Assembly: GCF_000003815.2 (NCBI RefSeq)
Contig: NC_049981.1
Location: 30,011,851 to 30,075,850, forward strand
Source of the DNA: Branchiostoma floridae
Taxonomy: Eukaryota > Chordata > Leptocardii > Amphioxiformes > Branchiostomatidae
Length of the DNA: 64,000 nucleotides
Reading direction: 5' to 3'
Shown here one piece after another: positions 1 to 10,119 of the stretch. The position numbers and the translations under genes were made by a program. The notes under the pieces were generated by a model. The model ran no database searches. It had not been told where the DNA came from and saw only the letters and a program-made list of their open reading frames with translations. Position 1 is the first letter of the stretch. The number at the start of each line of letters is the position of its first letter.

Positions 1-1359
1 GACCAAATAAAGCAGTGGGGAAATCCTCTACTTCCATTAGCTTTTTCCTGCTATCTGTAAGTTTTTTTTTACACAGAGAGGTAGAGCTAACCTTAGCACT
101 ATTGCAAACTATTTATAGCATCATACAGTTGCCATGTTAGTAACGCACATATAAGATGCCTATTCCATTTACAAGAAAAATGTTAGTAGAGTAGATTGTG
201 GGCATCAACGGGAAGAAGAAGAAGTAGAGATCTTCGGTTAAGTAGGAGTCTCGCTCCAGTTACTAGTAGTTATTAGTGGGTGGAAGAAAAAAAGGACATA
301 ACATTGTCCTTTTTCATTATTTAGTAGTGCAGTTTTGCCTTGGCTCACACAATAATATTCAGCCATGTACACCGGGTCACCCCTACTCTTCTTGATAAGT
401 GGGTTCTTTTACGTGGTTTGATGTCGTTAGGTCCCCCACACACAGTGTAACAAAAATCATTGAATTGTTCTGGTTGTGCGAGTCTAAGGAGGTTAGAAAA
501 GAACCTCCTTCGTGAGTTCAAACATTTTCACTGGTAGGAAAATGCAAGACCATGGTTTAAAATGGACCTACCCGTGGAACCCATATGCAATGCCCTAGCA
601 ACAGCACAGGATGATAATTTTCTTTTCTCACTGGGGAGTAGGGCCCAGCAAACCACATGGGACCAAATACATGTACCATGTTGCATCATGCAAAGAAAAT
701 CACATGGCTGGAACTCATCAAGCTACATGCATGATTTACAAAAGAACAAGACTGATCTACAGAAAAACTAATATAAAAATTCCAACACTGAACCCAAACT
801 ACAAGTTACAACTATGGAAATATCTTAGTAAATGTTTCCATTACAATTTCCAAACAGGGGGCTGTATCGACAGTGTGAGCATTTTGCACTTTAAAAACCC
901 ATTAAAAGGGTGTGGATTATTCCTTTGACAGGATTGACATACAAATTACAAAACTGTAAATGTCATAGAAAAACACGATTTATCATGAGTGTTGACAGAA
1001 CTCGGGTGCCAACAGCAGGGATTCAGATTTAAATGCCTCCAACAATGGACATGGCTACCCAGGGGAGCTCAGCACCCAACTAACCCTCACTCCAGGGCGG
1101 CAATATCCCTAAGGTAAGCAAAATTATAGCTTTTGTTTAAATTGTGGTTTACATAAAGAAAATCTCTCATTTTCGTACAAAAACTCTGGTGCTTTCGGTA
1201 GGAATATATAATTCTAAGCAAAAAATGAAGTTTGGATAATTTTAGGTGCAAGCTGCAACATGTTTTCTTCTTTTGCACCAAGTAACTGGAGACCGGACAA
1301 AGAAATTGCGCAACGCCTTCCTTCCGATTCTAAGAAACAGTTCCAGAAAGTGTACCCAC
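1..1359. other. AT-rich non-coding stretch, no gene recognised
   Basis: No convincing exon was found in either strand. It may be intron or 3' sequence of the minus-strand gene whose putative first exon ends at 1,360, but I could not identify a second exon. A small palindrome (arms AAGGAGGTT / AACCTCCTT) sits at 486-510. Confidence 0.4.
486..510. repeat. Short palindrome, decayed member of the CAAGG...CCTTG family
   Basis: A 9-bp arm AAGGAGGTT and its exact reverse complement are separated by 7 bases. The flanks GCGAGTC (478-484) and GTGAGTT (512-518) agree at 5 of 7 positions, as expected of an old target duplication. Confidence 0.45.
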
Positions 1360-1627
1360 CTTCTGCGTTCTCAGTGCTCTTGTATCTGACTTGAGGGTAG
1401 TTTTCTCTCCTGTCGACGTCTTTTCTGCAGTCTCTCTCGAAGACGGAAGAAAGGGGTGGGCTGGTTTTGGGGTCGAAAATGTCTCCCAACTTCGTAAAGA
1501 GTTTCTGCAGCGCGGCGAAGAATCCGTCCCCGCTGTCGGTAACAACTTCTTCCCTGACCGAGACCTGCTCCTCCTGTTCCCGAGACGGTACGTTCGGGCC
1601 CATATTGGCGACGTCGCACTTGCACAT
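1360..1627 (-). CDS. Putative first coding exon of an unrecognised gene
   Basis: I do not recognise this protein. An open frame starts at the ATG at 1,627 (MCKCDVANMGPNV...) and runs 89 codons to a good splice donor (GCAGAAG|GTGGGT) with phase 1. The predicted segment is hydrophilic and acidic, with a short amphipathic stretch around FFAALQKLFTKLGDIFD (residues 36-52). Just upstream on the same strand are a GC box and a TATA/CArG-like element at 1,778-1,787, which fits a 5' exon behind a promoter. The later exons are not recognised and may lie left of the window. The alternative is an open frame in a GC-rich promoter island. I infer a real gene mainly from the combination of promoter elements, ATG and donor. 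Confidence 0.45.
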
Positions 1628-1756
1628 GAGGACAGTGGATGACGGTATGATGTTATAAGAAAGGAAAGGTTTTGTGTTTCCACCTCTCTCCCGACCGCGG
1701 ACTAGACAGTGGTGACCCACACGTTGCTCACGTCGGCCTTATCAGCTGAGACGGTG

Positions 1757-1764
1757 GGCGGGGC
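1757..1764 (-). promoter_or_regulatory. GC box of the putative minus-strand promoter
   Basis: GGGCGGGG read on the plus strand (CCCCGCCC on minus) lies between the TATA/CArG-like element and the putative first exon. Confidence 0.4.
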
Positions 1765-1777
1765 TTAGCAAAGCTGC

Positions 1778-1787
1778 CCTTATATGG
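1778..1787 (-). promoter_or_regulatory. TATA box overlapping a perfect CArG (serum response) motif
   Basis: CCTTATATGG matches CC(A/T)6GG exactly. On the minus strand it reads CCATATAAGG and so also supplies TATAAG, about 30 bp before a plausible start region and 150 bp before the ATG at 1,627. Confidence 0.45.
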
Positions 1788-1799
1788 CATGATCAGCTT

Positions 1800-2850
1800 G
1801 GCATGATTGCACTGTTGTTTTTTGCAATTTTGTCGACGTAGCGTAAGATTAAACCACGCAGATACAATCTCTAGTTAAAACAGAGCAATTTGCCGTTACA
1901 CTAATCTGTTCATGGCAAGAGATTAGTTTTATTTTTTCATTTATCGTAAAAACATGTTGTAGGAATCGGAGGAGACGAATTCTCTACTCGACTTCTTCTG
2001 TCTGCCTTCTTGGAAATTTCCAGCGCTCCGACCAATCAGATCGCTCTATTTGGGGGTGTGCGCCGATATGTAAATGTATGCAAATATCCCGACGTCTCGT
2101 CTGGATGCAAAAGCCCAGCTCCAGCCGCGTTCAGAATTTAACATATTAAAAAACCATTTCTAGCAGCTTTTTGACCCATTTCTTTCTGCTGCTATGTTGT
2201 AAGGGTCCAATTTTCTGTAACATTGCCTTCTAGCGCGGTAACTATGAGAAAATAGCACGTAATCGGCCTCAAATCGCCGTTGTTTACGTACTAATCCCCT
2301 GGAGTCATGTGAGAGCGCTACGTCAACAAAATGTACGTGGCAAAACGCTCGCAAGCTCCAAGTGCACTCCCGGTCAGAACCTTGAGTTGTCATTTGGAGC
2401 AGTAGCGGGGACAATGATATAATATGTCAGCCAGCTTTTCAAAGTCGAAAACAAGGCTTCCTGTAGAGGTGTTTTTCTACTGTTTTTGTTTGTCTTTTTT
2501 TTTTTTTGTATACTATTAAAGCTCTTTTTCCCCACTGATCTTCACAAATAGTTTAGTTGTTTCATCTGATTACTTTGTTGATATAACGTTAGGTACTGTA
2601 TATCGTTAGGTTCATGCTTTGCTATGCTGGACTCTAGAGAATCGGCTAAGTTTTGATAGCAGTGAAGTTACGTAGATTACAGCTAGAATTTTTATTCAGT
2701 CTGCTTCTTATCAAGTAAAAAAGGAAAAAAAAATATTGCCCTGTCTTATGAAGGATAAATGTCAGTATCCACAGATTTGTAACCATTATGCGCAAAACTG
2801 AAGTTTCACATTGAAAGTACAAGTATCCTCATGCGTTTTAGTTTTACTTA
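1800..2850. other. Non-coding upstream region
   Basis: No supportable exon. A CCAAT box (accaatcaga, about 2,030-2,039) and an octamer-like TATGCAAATA (about 2,077-2,086) lie upstream of the minus-strand promoter. Otherwise AT-rich sequence. Confidence 0.35.
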
Positions 2851-2858
2851 ATTTATCT

Positions 2859-2883
2859 CAAGGGCCTTTTCAAAAGCTCCTTG
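2859..2883. mobile_element. 25-bp palindromic insert with 8-bp direct repeats
   Basis: The insert starts CAAGGGCCTTTT, ends AAAAGCTCCTTG, and is flanked by ATTTATCT at 2,851-2,858 and 2,884-2,891. Member of the CAAGG...CCTTG family. Confidence 0.6.
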
Positions 2884-3064
2884 ATTTATCTGGATGCTAT
2901 CACTGTATGTTACGTAGTATAAGTCTAAAAGAAAATTAAATATAAAGAACCCTACCTACCGATCCTCATTTATTGAAACATTGAAACAGGAAACACGACA
3001 TTTTTCCCTGGGCCTAACATGAAAGGGGTAAAGGCAGTGCAAAACAATATAGTCAGTGTCTACT

Positions 3065-3101
3065 CAAGGAGCTTTTAAAAGGAGCTTTTAAAAGCTCCTT
3101 G
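3065..3101. mobile_element. 37-bp palindromic insert with 7-bp direct repeats
   Basis: It starts CAAGGAGCTTTTAAAA, ends AAAAGCTCCTTG, and contains one internal duplication of the GGAGCTTTTAAAA arm. GTCTACT flanks it at 3,058-3,064 and 3,102-3,108. Confidence 0.65.
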
Positions 3102-3663
3102 GTCTACTCTATGCTTACTCTAGATTATCAAGTTGGTTTGACTTCATTTCCGAAGACAGTGGAATACGAAAGATCCCACCTTTTCTATCATGAATCTGTA
3201 TCATGATATCAGCACACTTCAATATTGCATACTAGTACATGTATGTAGGGCTGGCATATAAGTAACGTTATCGTGTGACGCTGGGACACAGGATACATAT
3301 TTGCCAGAAAGACCGCGGCAGTGTCAAATCTCGAACTGAGTACAAACTGACACTGAAATATGGTCCGGCTCAATGTACTGCAGTAACATACCGCACACTG
3401 CGCATATAGTCTCTACCAGACTCCCGCCTGACCGAAAATAGGGGAATTTGGCCAAGTTTAATGTATTAAATAGGAATACTGAAAGTGGGACTAGGATTTA
3501 TTTGGCCTAGACTAGTTGTAGTGAATTGTTCGGCCGCTGAGCTGGATATTCTGCAAAATTTTGCCAAAAGCCTGACTGAAAACCCATAGTAACTTATTTG
3601 TCCCTATTTCATTTGGCCAAATTCTTCTCTTTTTTCCTCCTCCAGCTGACACGTCTGCCTGTT

Positions 3664-3837
3664 AAATCTCCAAGCAGATCCTACGGTAGCATAAGATAGT
3701 ATCAAAAGCTGCCAGAGGAGTGAAGCCAGCATATGAGTGTGTTTGGCTACATGACAAATGTACACCTCTTGGCTGACTACACTCCTTGGTCAGTTTAGTA
3801 CTATCTTATGCCATCGTATGATCTGTTTGGAGATTAT
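3664..3837. mobile_element. Palindromic MITE, family A
   Basis: Imperfect inverted repeats of about 40 bp at the two ends: AATCTCCAAGCAGATCC at the left, and GATCTGTTTGGAGATT at the right. Related copies occur at 6,850-7,005, 28,412-28,582 and 35,049-35,219, with a fragment at 23,363. No coding capacity. Confidence 0.75.
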
Positions 3838-4349
3838 ATAACGTCTGCCCAAGGAGGTTATTGCCTGAAGACTACTGCGCATACAAGATCCTTCTAGAAG
3901 CGCCTGGAAACAGGTGCTATTACCGGGGCCGCTCACATGACCGCTCATGTGACCCAGAGGGCGTTGACTTGCCTCGGGCCAATATTTCGTGTTGTATGCT
4001 TGCTCGAGTAGACAATAAACTACACGATGGAACGTGACGACCAGGTAATAAAGTAATACAGCTGACAGAGCATTACTACGGTGATAATAAGAAATGACAA
4101 ATTTATAATGTTGCGTGTAGATATGAATGTCTAATTTTGTGAGGCGTTACACACCAATCATAGATATGTCATCAGCCAAGTAAAGCCCTGTATTATCATA
4201 TAACCCAGGGGCTTGATAAAAACGTCTTTTTTAACCTGAATCAAAAATTTTATAGCATATAAATTATACTGCTCTTGTCCAAGGCGGCTTTATGCCTTCC
4301 CTGAATATACATAGGCGCTGCAGAAAAGCGTGGTGTTATGAGAAGATTA

Positions 4350-4450
4350 AAGATTATAAGAAGTTTATTTGCAACTTCGTACCCGAGGGCTAATTGCAAG
4401 TACATGGTATAAACATAGTGACAATGGACAGTAATAAAGAATATTCTACT
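4350..4450. repeat. LINE 3'-end-like fragment
   Basis: The segment around CCGAGGGCTAATTGCAAGTA resembles 20,180-20,260 (GCCGGAGGGCTAATAGCAG), so it is an interspersed repeat. The style fits a non-LTR element 3' end; the class is inferred. Confidence 0.4.
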
Positions 4451-4733
4451 CTAGTAATACAGTAATACTATGTACTAGTGTTGGCTATTTCTAACCAGGT
4501 GCAAACGTACTATGAATAATGAATGTATAGCGTCACAGCTAGTTTTAAAACTTGAATAGAGCAAGGAGGTTTCATTTTCTAACCTCATTGAATACTAGTA
4601 TTGCAAGGAGGCTCAATTCAATCGCGTTTTGCATATTTTGTCGCCTTGTTGGGGGGATACTTTTGATTAGAACACGGCCATCTTTCCTCAGCCAATCAGG
4701 AGCGAGTATTTCTTGTGACTAAATCCACATAGT

Positions 4734-4876
4734 ATGGTGTCCCTAGGGGTAGGGGTGTACTAAGTAACGAATAAATTGACTAAGTTGGAGACGCCCACCA
4801 TTGAACTGAATGGTCTCCCTAGGGGTAGGGGTGTACCAACCAACGAATAAATTGACTAAGTTGGAGACGCCCACCT
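4734..4876. repeat. Two-unit tandem repeat, about 76-bp period
   Basis: CCCTAGGGGTAGGGGTGTAC followed by AACGAATAAATTGACTAAG and TTGGAGACGCCCACC occurs at 4,741-4,799 and again at 4,817-4,876 with few differences. Confidence 0.85.
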
Positions 4877-5067
4877 TTCTCATGCAAATAGAAGCAATTA
4901 AAGAATTAACAAAAAGGGAAACAGCAAATCAACCTATGTTACTGAACATCTTTATTCATAACATAAACAAAGGAAATTCTAACGATCATGAAAGAAAGTC
5001 AGAAAACGAACAAGACAATAATAAAGAGTTTCTTGTAACAAGAAAATACATACAAACAGCGTTACAT

Positions 5068-5103
5068 CAAACTTTCAAAGACATGAAAAATATAACCTCC
5101 TTG
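5068..5103. mobile_element. 36-bp insert with CAAGG-family right end and direct repeats
   Basis: The right end TATAACCTCCTTG matches the family consensus, while the left end (CAAACTTTCAAAG) is diverged. GTTACAT flanks it at 5,061-5,067 and 5,104-5,110, and the identity extends to GTTACATCAA. Confidence 0.5.
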
Positions 5104-5119
5104 GTTACATCAAGCTAGG

Positions 5120-5824
5120 GAACAGGCTCCAAGATAGTAAAGAAAAACTAGTAGAGATGCTACATAAAAACATGCGAGTTAAATTGATCAAAACGATCAA
5201 TACTTCCATAAACGAGAAACAAACTAAAAATGCAGGAAGATAATGCATGATGTGGTCTACCAGGAACGGGTCAAACTGGGAACAGGACAGCTCGTCAGAA
5301 CGGTTGCTCCAGCAGGGCGAATGAAATGGGGGAGGAGGCAGCGACATCGGCCGGTCTGTCTGGCAAGAACTGGTCAGGATCAAAACTACAGAACAGTTCG
5401 GCAGAGATGCCACCATGCCGCAGCAAAACGTTTTACACCAGCTCGAGCTGGAACTCAGACATGTCGGGTTGTGTACGGAACTCGCCTGAACAATTACTGT
5501 GAAAACGGCTGAACATACTCGAGAAAATGGGCCTCCAAGACATGCCACGTCCTGCTCATTTGAGGTCAGGTTGGGAACTGGGATTGATCTGACATACACC
5601 CACAGAACAATGGCATTGTGGTGCAAAAAAGTGTTGTAAAACCAGACATGAATTTCACACAAGCCTCATGAGGAATGGTGTGAGGCGCCATCACCATGGT
5701 CATGAATGGGAAATAGGAGAAGAATATAGCCTGTCTGTTCGCTTGCTAGGAAACAAACTGCATGTTTCTATTGACTAAAAAAGTGTATTTTGCTTCGGAT
5801 AGATGGCCATGTTCTAAGTCAGAT
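5120..5824. other. Non-coding or coding-like decayed stretch
   Basis: Several short frames show coding-like composition, but none is intact and none matches a family I know. Possibly a remnant of a transposon ORF. No splice structure was found. Confidence 0.3.
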
Positions 5825-5924
5825 NNNNNNNNNNNNNNNNNNNNNNNNNNNNNNNNNNNNNNNNNNNNNNNNNNNNNNNNNNNNNNNNNNNNNNNNNNNN
5901 NNNNNNNNNNNNNNNNNNNNNNNN
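5825..5924. other. Assembly gap (100 N)
   Basis: Exactly 100 N, the conventional placeholder for a gap of unknown size. Confidence 0.99.
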
Positions 5925-5965
5925 TGTGAATCTTCCATTGTCCTGTGAAACTCTGTGTGATTGCC

Positions 5966-6265
5966 AACCCAGACCTACCGATCGTCAAGCTTGCCGACAA
6001 ACAAAGGACATTTGTCAAACTGGCGTCCTTTTTTTACCGACGTTAGGTGTGTGTATTCAAGGAGGTTTCAAACTCCCTTGGTGTATTATAAAAATCTGTT
6101 TGTGTCTACAGTTATGATGGAAATGAGATGCCGACTGTCTTTGTCTTTAGGATATGCTTTTTTTGTCTTTTTTTTTCAAAGAGGTTTGAAAGATTAGCAT
6201 TTGATGCTATGGACATGTACGAAAGACCACCGGTAGACAAAACGGCATCTCGCTCAGAGTAAAAG
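5966..6265. repeat. Interspersed or duplicated unit, copy 1
   Basis: The block from ACCTACCGATCGTCAAGCTT to GACAAAACGGCATCTCGC is repeated at 6,296-6,412 plus 6,700-6,836. Copy 1 contains the 23-bp palindrome insert at 6,058-6,080, which copy 2 lacks. Confidence 0.8.
6058..6080. mobile_element. 23-bp palindromic insert with paralogous empty site
   Basis: CAAGGAGGTTTC plus AAACTCCCTTG, flanked by GTGTATT at 6,051-6,057 and 6,081-6,087. The paralogous unit at 6,376-6,382 holds one GTGTATT and no insert, so insertion with target duplication can be read directly. Confidence 0.8.
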
Positions 6266-6295
6266 TTGATAATGATAATGATAAATGATAACCCG

Positions 6296-6836
6296 GACCT
6301 ACCGATCGTCAAAGCTTGCCGACAAACAAAAGACATTTGTCAAACTGGCGTGGCGTTTTTACCGACGTTAGGTGTGTGTATTACAAAAACCTGTTACTGC
6401 CTACAGTTATAATGAATGAAGACCTTTATTGCACATTTTTGCCCCACTGGGCTAAGTACAGGTCACACGGTAAGAATCAATCATACACATCTATATATGC
6501 AGATGTGCGTCTAATCTATTCTATGACATTCGACTTCCTCTCGCTTCTTGGTAATTGCATAAATGTAGCTAGCTGTATGGTTGGTTAGAGTTGGTTTATC
6601 AAAAGCTGTCAGGAATATAAATTTCTCTTTACTGTTCAAGTGTCTGAAGTGGGGATATTTACTTAACACATAGTCAAATAAAATGTTCCTATCGCTATCA
6701 TGGAAATGAGATGCCGACTGTCTCTGTCTTTTAGGACATGCTTTTTTTGTCTTTTTTCAAAGAGGCTTGAAAGGTTAGCATTTGATGCTATGGGCATGTA
6801 CGAAAGATCACCAGTAGACAAAACGACGTCTCAGAG
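6296..6836. repeat. Duplicated unit copy 2, split by a nested insertion
   Basis: It matches copy 1 from 6,296 to about 6,412 and resumes at about 6,700 (GGAAATGAGATGCCGACTGT). The intervening sequence at 6,413-6,698 is absent from copy 1. Confidence 0.75.
6413..6698 (-). mobile_element. Nested LINE 3'-end-like insertion
   Basis: Begins AATGAAGACCTTTATTGCAC; on the minus strand this gives GTGCAATAAAGGTCTTCATT, the look of a non-LTR 3' terminus. It interrupts copy 2 of the 5.97-6.84 kb repeat. Class is inferred. Confidence 0.45.
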
Positions 6837-6849
6837 TTGGAAATAAATG

Positions 6850-7005
6850 TGTGTTCCCCATAATCTCCAAGCAGATCTTGCGGTGGCACAAGAGAAGTTT
6901 CATACGCTTCGCGGTGGCTTGCCGGCTAAACTCCTTCCCCAGTTTATGATACTACTAGTATCTTATGCCACCACAAGATCTGCCTGGAGATTATGGGGGA
7001 ACACA
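6850..7005. mobile_element. Palindromic MITE, family A copy with extended TIRs
   Basis: Left TGTTCCCCATAATCTCCAAG and right CTGGAGATTATGGGGGAACA are near-perfect inverted repeats, followed inward by matched GGTGGCA / TGCCACC arms. Confidence 0.8.
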
Positions 7006-7268
7006 TATTGTTTTATGTGGTAGGGGACCAAGTTAGCAAATTTTGAAAGTGCCGAAATACCAGCTAGTGGGCGATAGGCGGCGCTTCGAATCGAAATAAA
7101 TTTTGTAAGCCGTTCCAAGGACATTTGATATATGTTGTTAGGTGTCATTGGTCGTTCATTGCAATTCGTATGCAAAGAAGTGCTACTGCCCGCCCCCGAC
7201 AAGTGTATAGTTTCGGGTTGTTTTTGTGGCTGATTTGGCTCAATTTCTGCGTTTCAGTTCAGTTTAGC

Positions 7269-7299
7269 CAAGGACGTTATATCTGATATAACGTCCTTG
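7269..7299. mobile_element. 31-bp perfect palindrome with 7-bp direct repeats
   Basis: CAAGGACGTTATATC, one T, then its exact reverse complement. GTTTAGC flanks at 7,262-7,268 and 7,300-7,306; the next base C also matches. Confidence 0.75.
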
Positions 7300-7309
7300 G
7301 TTTAGCCTT

Positions 7310-8080
7310 CATGCTCAGTTAGGGTACTAGTAACCAGGGCACCCAGTCAGTGCGTAGCCCGGCAGACCTCTGCTTTGGGCTGTAATTCACAAAGCCGCCA
7401 TAGGAGGCGCACAAACAAGTGCGCCAAATCCCCAAATGAATGAGTACGAAAAAGGCTGACCTGACTAAAATCGCGCCCCTAGCGGTCGGCCTTCCTCCTG
7501 CCAGCGAGAGATAATGTATTAAACAGTATACGAAAAGCCACACTGTGACGAAAGGTCAATAGCACACAGTGGCGTTCCTCTCCGCTCACCCGCATTGGGC
7601 TGTGCTCACCACATGGTCTGTTTTGTGTGCTTGCGTAGTCTCCAAGCAGTCGTGTCAGCTGGATGAAAAAAGAAGAATTTGGCCAAATAGACGACAAATA
7701 AGTTGCCATGGGATTTCAGTCAGTCTTTTGCAGTCTATCCAGCTAAGATACAGCTGTCCGCCCATCAAATTTTGGCCGTTTTTGATGATCCCTCGTGATG
7801 ATGGTTTTTTTTTTTTTTTCATTTCACGGAGTGCATTTATCGGATGACACAAAAAGTACTTTTAGAATCACATACTACTACTACTAGACTCGAAATCGTG
7901 TTTTCACACATTGTTCAATCCACATATTGAAATTCTGTATTAAAATCAATTTACTACAATAGCCTCTAAGCACAAGTATAATGTGGCTGTGTTCTTTGGT
8001 GTCATTTTGTACGGCTTTCTAATGACCCTGGGGAGGGGATATCGGGAATAGACAAGGTAAGCTAGAGAATGTTAAGATTT
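7310..8080. other. Non-coding stretch
   Basis: No supportable exon. It contains a T-tract at about 7,804-7,820 and an AT-rich tail; nothing else recognisable. Confidence 0.4.
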
Positions 8081-8089
8081 CCTCCCAAC

Positions 8090-8205
8090 ATCTGCTTGAA
8101 GATTGACGTCACCACCGATGACGTGTCTATCGTTATCATTGACCTTTAATACGTTCAAGCGGAAAGCGTACAACTGACTGGGGATCATATTCATATATAT
8201 CGACA
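8090..8205. repeat. Diverged first unit of a CRE-containing tandem array
   Basis: GATTGACGTCACCACCGATG then ACGTGTCT...CATTGACCT resembles the two near-identical 153-bp units downstream, but with many substitutions. Confidence 0.6.
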
Positions 8206-8362
8206 CCAATTTTTTTTTTTTTACTTCTGATTACATTTATTAAAAGTAGCCATAGCGTGTAACAATAAATATGACAAATAAAGATATTATCCTTTGACCT
8301 ATGCTAGTGTATAGTGTTGTTTAGTCACCTTTAAAACCTTTTATTCAACCTTGCCTGGAGGT

Positions 8363-8516
8363 TGGAATGACGTCATGACCGATGACGTGTCTGTTCAGGT
8401 CGTCATCATTGACCTAACGTTCAGGTGAAAAGGGCACATACGAGATTGGGGAGGGTATGTTTATATAGAGAGAGATTATTGACGCAAAGACAGAAAAAGG
8501 GTCAACGTACACAAAT
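8363..8516. repeat. 153-bp unit with CRE and nuclear-receptor-like motifs, copy 1
   Basis: Starts GGAATGACGTCATGACCGAT and ends GGGTCAACGTACACAAAT. It is nearly identical to 8,636-8,788. It contains the palindromic CRE TGACGTCA, a second ATGACGTG, and inverted half-sites AGGTCG / TGACCT. Confidence 0.85.
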
Positions 8517-8635
8517 TTGATATTTGAAAATCTCCTTTGAAAATCCAAATTGTCTTCAGCTTGACTTTGGCTTAGCTTTGGAATCCAAATTGTCTTCAGT
8601 CTGAAGTGTCTTACAACCTTTCCTATTGGACATCT

Positions 8636-8788
8636 GGAATGACGTCATGACCGATGACGTGTCTGTTCAGGTCGTCATCATTGACCTAACGTTCAGGTGA
8701 AAAGGGCACACACGAGGTTGTGGAGGGTATGTTTATATAGAGAGAGATTATTGACGCAAAGACAGAAAAAGGGTCAACGTACACAAAT
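8636..8788. repeat. 153-bp unit with CRE and nuclear-receptor-like motifs, copy 2
   Basis: Second copy, 273 bp downstream of copy 1. The spacer also carries a two-fold repeat of ATCCAAATTGTCTTCAG (about 8,543 and 8,583). Confidence 0.85.
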
Positions 8789-8925
8789 GCATACGTATAA
8801 ACATACGTCTATCGATACATTTTTAGCCATTGCGTCAATCAAAGACATTACACTTACATGTAAGTCATGTAATGCTGGTCGTGATCCCAAAAAAGAACTT
8901 TGCAAACAAACAAAAAACAGGACAG

Positions 8926-9210
8926 CTAGTTCACCTTTATCCGCGGGGCAACCTATATCCGTTGCTTTTTTTTATAAAACGGTACCTAGGGGTATCGAGT
9001 CAACGGACTGTGGCTTCAAACTGTAATACACTTGTATTTTGAAAATATTGTAATTTTTTCAAACACATGTATTGGAATTTCAAATCTACGTCCGTCGACT
9101 TTAGATTTCTAGATACATGTACCTTGTTATTTTTTCAAAACAACGGATATAGGTTACCACGCGGATATAATGACAATGATCTTTTTTTTATATAGGTGAA
9201 CTAGCGTTAC
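8926..9210. mobile_element. Palindromic MITE, family B, complete copy
   Basis: Left end CTAGTTCACCTTTATCCGCG and CAACCTATATCCGTTG; right end CAACGGATATAGGTTACC ... GGTGAACTAGCGTTA. Other copies or parts lie at 9,325-9,606, 14,626-14,871, 15,243-15,345 and 30,548-30,590. Confidence 0.75.
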
Positions 9211-9263
9211 AGATATGACTTGTGTGTCAGAGACTGTCAGTGTCATTCGCAAACACAAAATAG

Positions 9264-9325
9264 CCGATGCTGTGAATTAGGACTTTGCCATGGCCAATAT
9301 ATTGACTGATGGAGGCCATATGACG
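9264..9325 (+). repeat. Interspersed repeat shared with 46,311-46,360
   Basis: AATTAGGACTTTGCCATGGC...CATATGACG resembles AATTAGGATTTTGCCATGGT...CATATATAG, which follows a LINE-type zinc-finger remnant at 46 kb. Probably the 3' region of that LINE family. Confidence 0.4.
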
Positions 9326-9606
9326 TTAATAATAGGGTTAATGCCGGGGTAACTTATANNNNNNNNNNNNNNNNNNNNNNNNNNNNNNNNNNNNNNNNNN
9401 NNNNNNNNNNNNNNNNNNNNNNNNNNNNNNNNNNNNNNNNNNNNNNNNNNNNNNNNNNAAACAGGATATTTAGTCAAATTGCTATACTTAAAAAATATTG
9501 CAGTTTGAAATCACAGTTTGACGATTTGATATCCCTAAATACCCTGTTTTTAAATTCAACGGATATAGGTTACTCCGTTGATGAAGGTAAACAAGCGTTA
9601 TATCAC
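9325..9606. mobile_element. Palindromic MITE, family B copy containing an assembly gap
   Basis: Left part GCCGGGGTAACTTATA runs into the gap. The right part ends CAACGGATATAGGTTACTCC ... AAACAAGCGTTATAT. The gap therefore lies inside a hairpin-forming repeat. Confidence 0.6.
9359..9458. other. Assembly gap (100 N)
   Basis: Exactly 100 N, inside a palindromic repeat. Confidence 0.99.
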
Positions 9607-9686
9607 CACCTTCGCCGTATATCATGATCAGCTAGCGTTCGCTGAGGCGGGCCGACATTGTTTCCACACTTTTATATGCATGTAAC

Positions 9687-9708
9687 CAAGGAGGTTATAA
9701 CCTCTTTG
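9687..9708. mobile_element. 22-bp palindromic insert with 7-bp direct repeats
   Basis: CAAGGAGGTTA followed by TAACCTCTTTG, one mismatch from a perfect palindrome. ATGTAAC flanks at 9,680-9,686 and 9,709-9,715. This is the shortest member seen. Confidence 0.75.
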
Positions 9709-10119
9709 ATGTAACAATATCCGCGACAAGTAGAAATATTAATTTCTGACCTGTGCTATTTGATGTGGTCACGTCAGTAAAATATAATACCAGTGAATCG
9801 TTCTGAAAATCTTTTATTACAACAGTACAAAGAACATTTTGCAAAATGTACAGCTACAAATACCCAGCTAAGTATATCCGCAAGTTATATATAGTGCAAG
9901 CACAAGCTAGCCACAGAGTGCTCTAATATAGAGCTAAGAGATATTGAGTACTTCAGTCCACAAACCACATACTTTTGTACAGTGCAGGTACATGTGATTG
10001 AATAAACATAGTCCTAGTTTTGGGGTAAGAAAGCATGAAAAGGACTACAGACAATAGTTCGTAGGTATTCTCGTCAAGACGAGGGTAACCATGGCGACCG
10101 TGAGGAAGTGACATTTGTT

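Noticed and set aside
4810-5118. 102-residue open frame on the plus strand
   Set aside because: It begins inside a tandem repeat and ends in a CAAGG-family insert; no family match.
5105-5662. 185-residue open frame on the minus strand
   Set aside because: Cys/Ser/Leu-rich, no recognisable domain or splice structure, and opposite coding-like short frames on the plus strand; most likely a chance frame.
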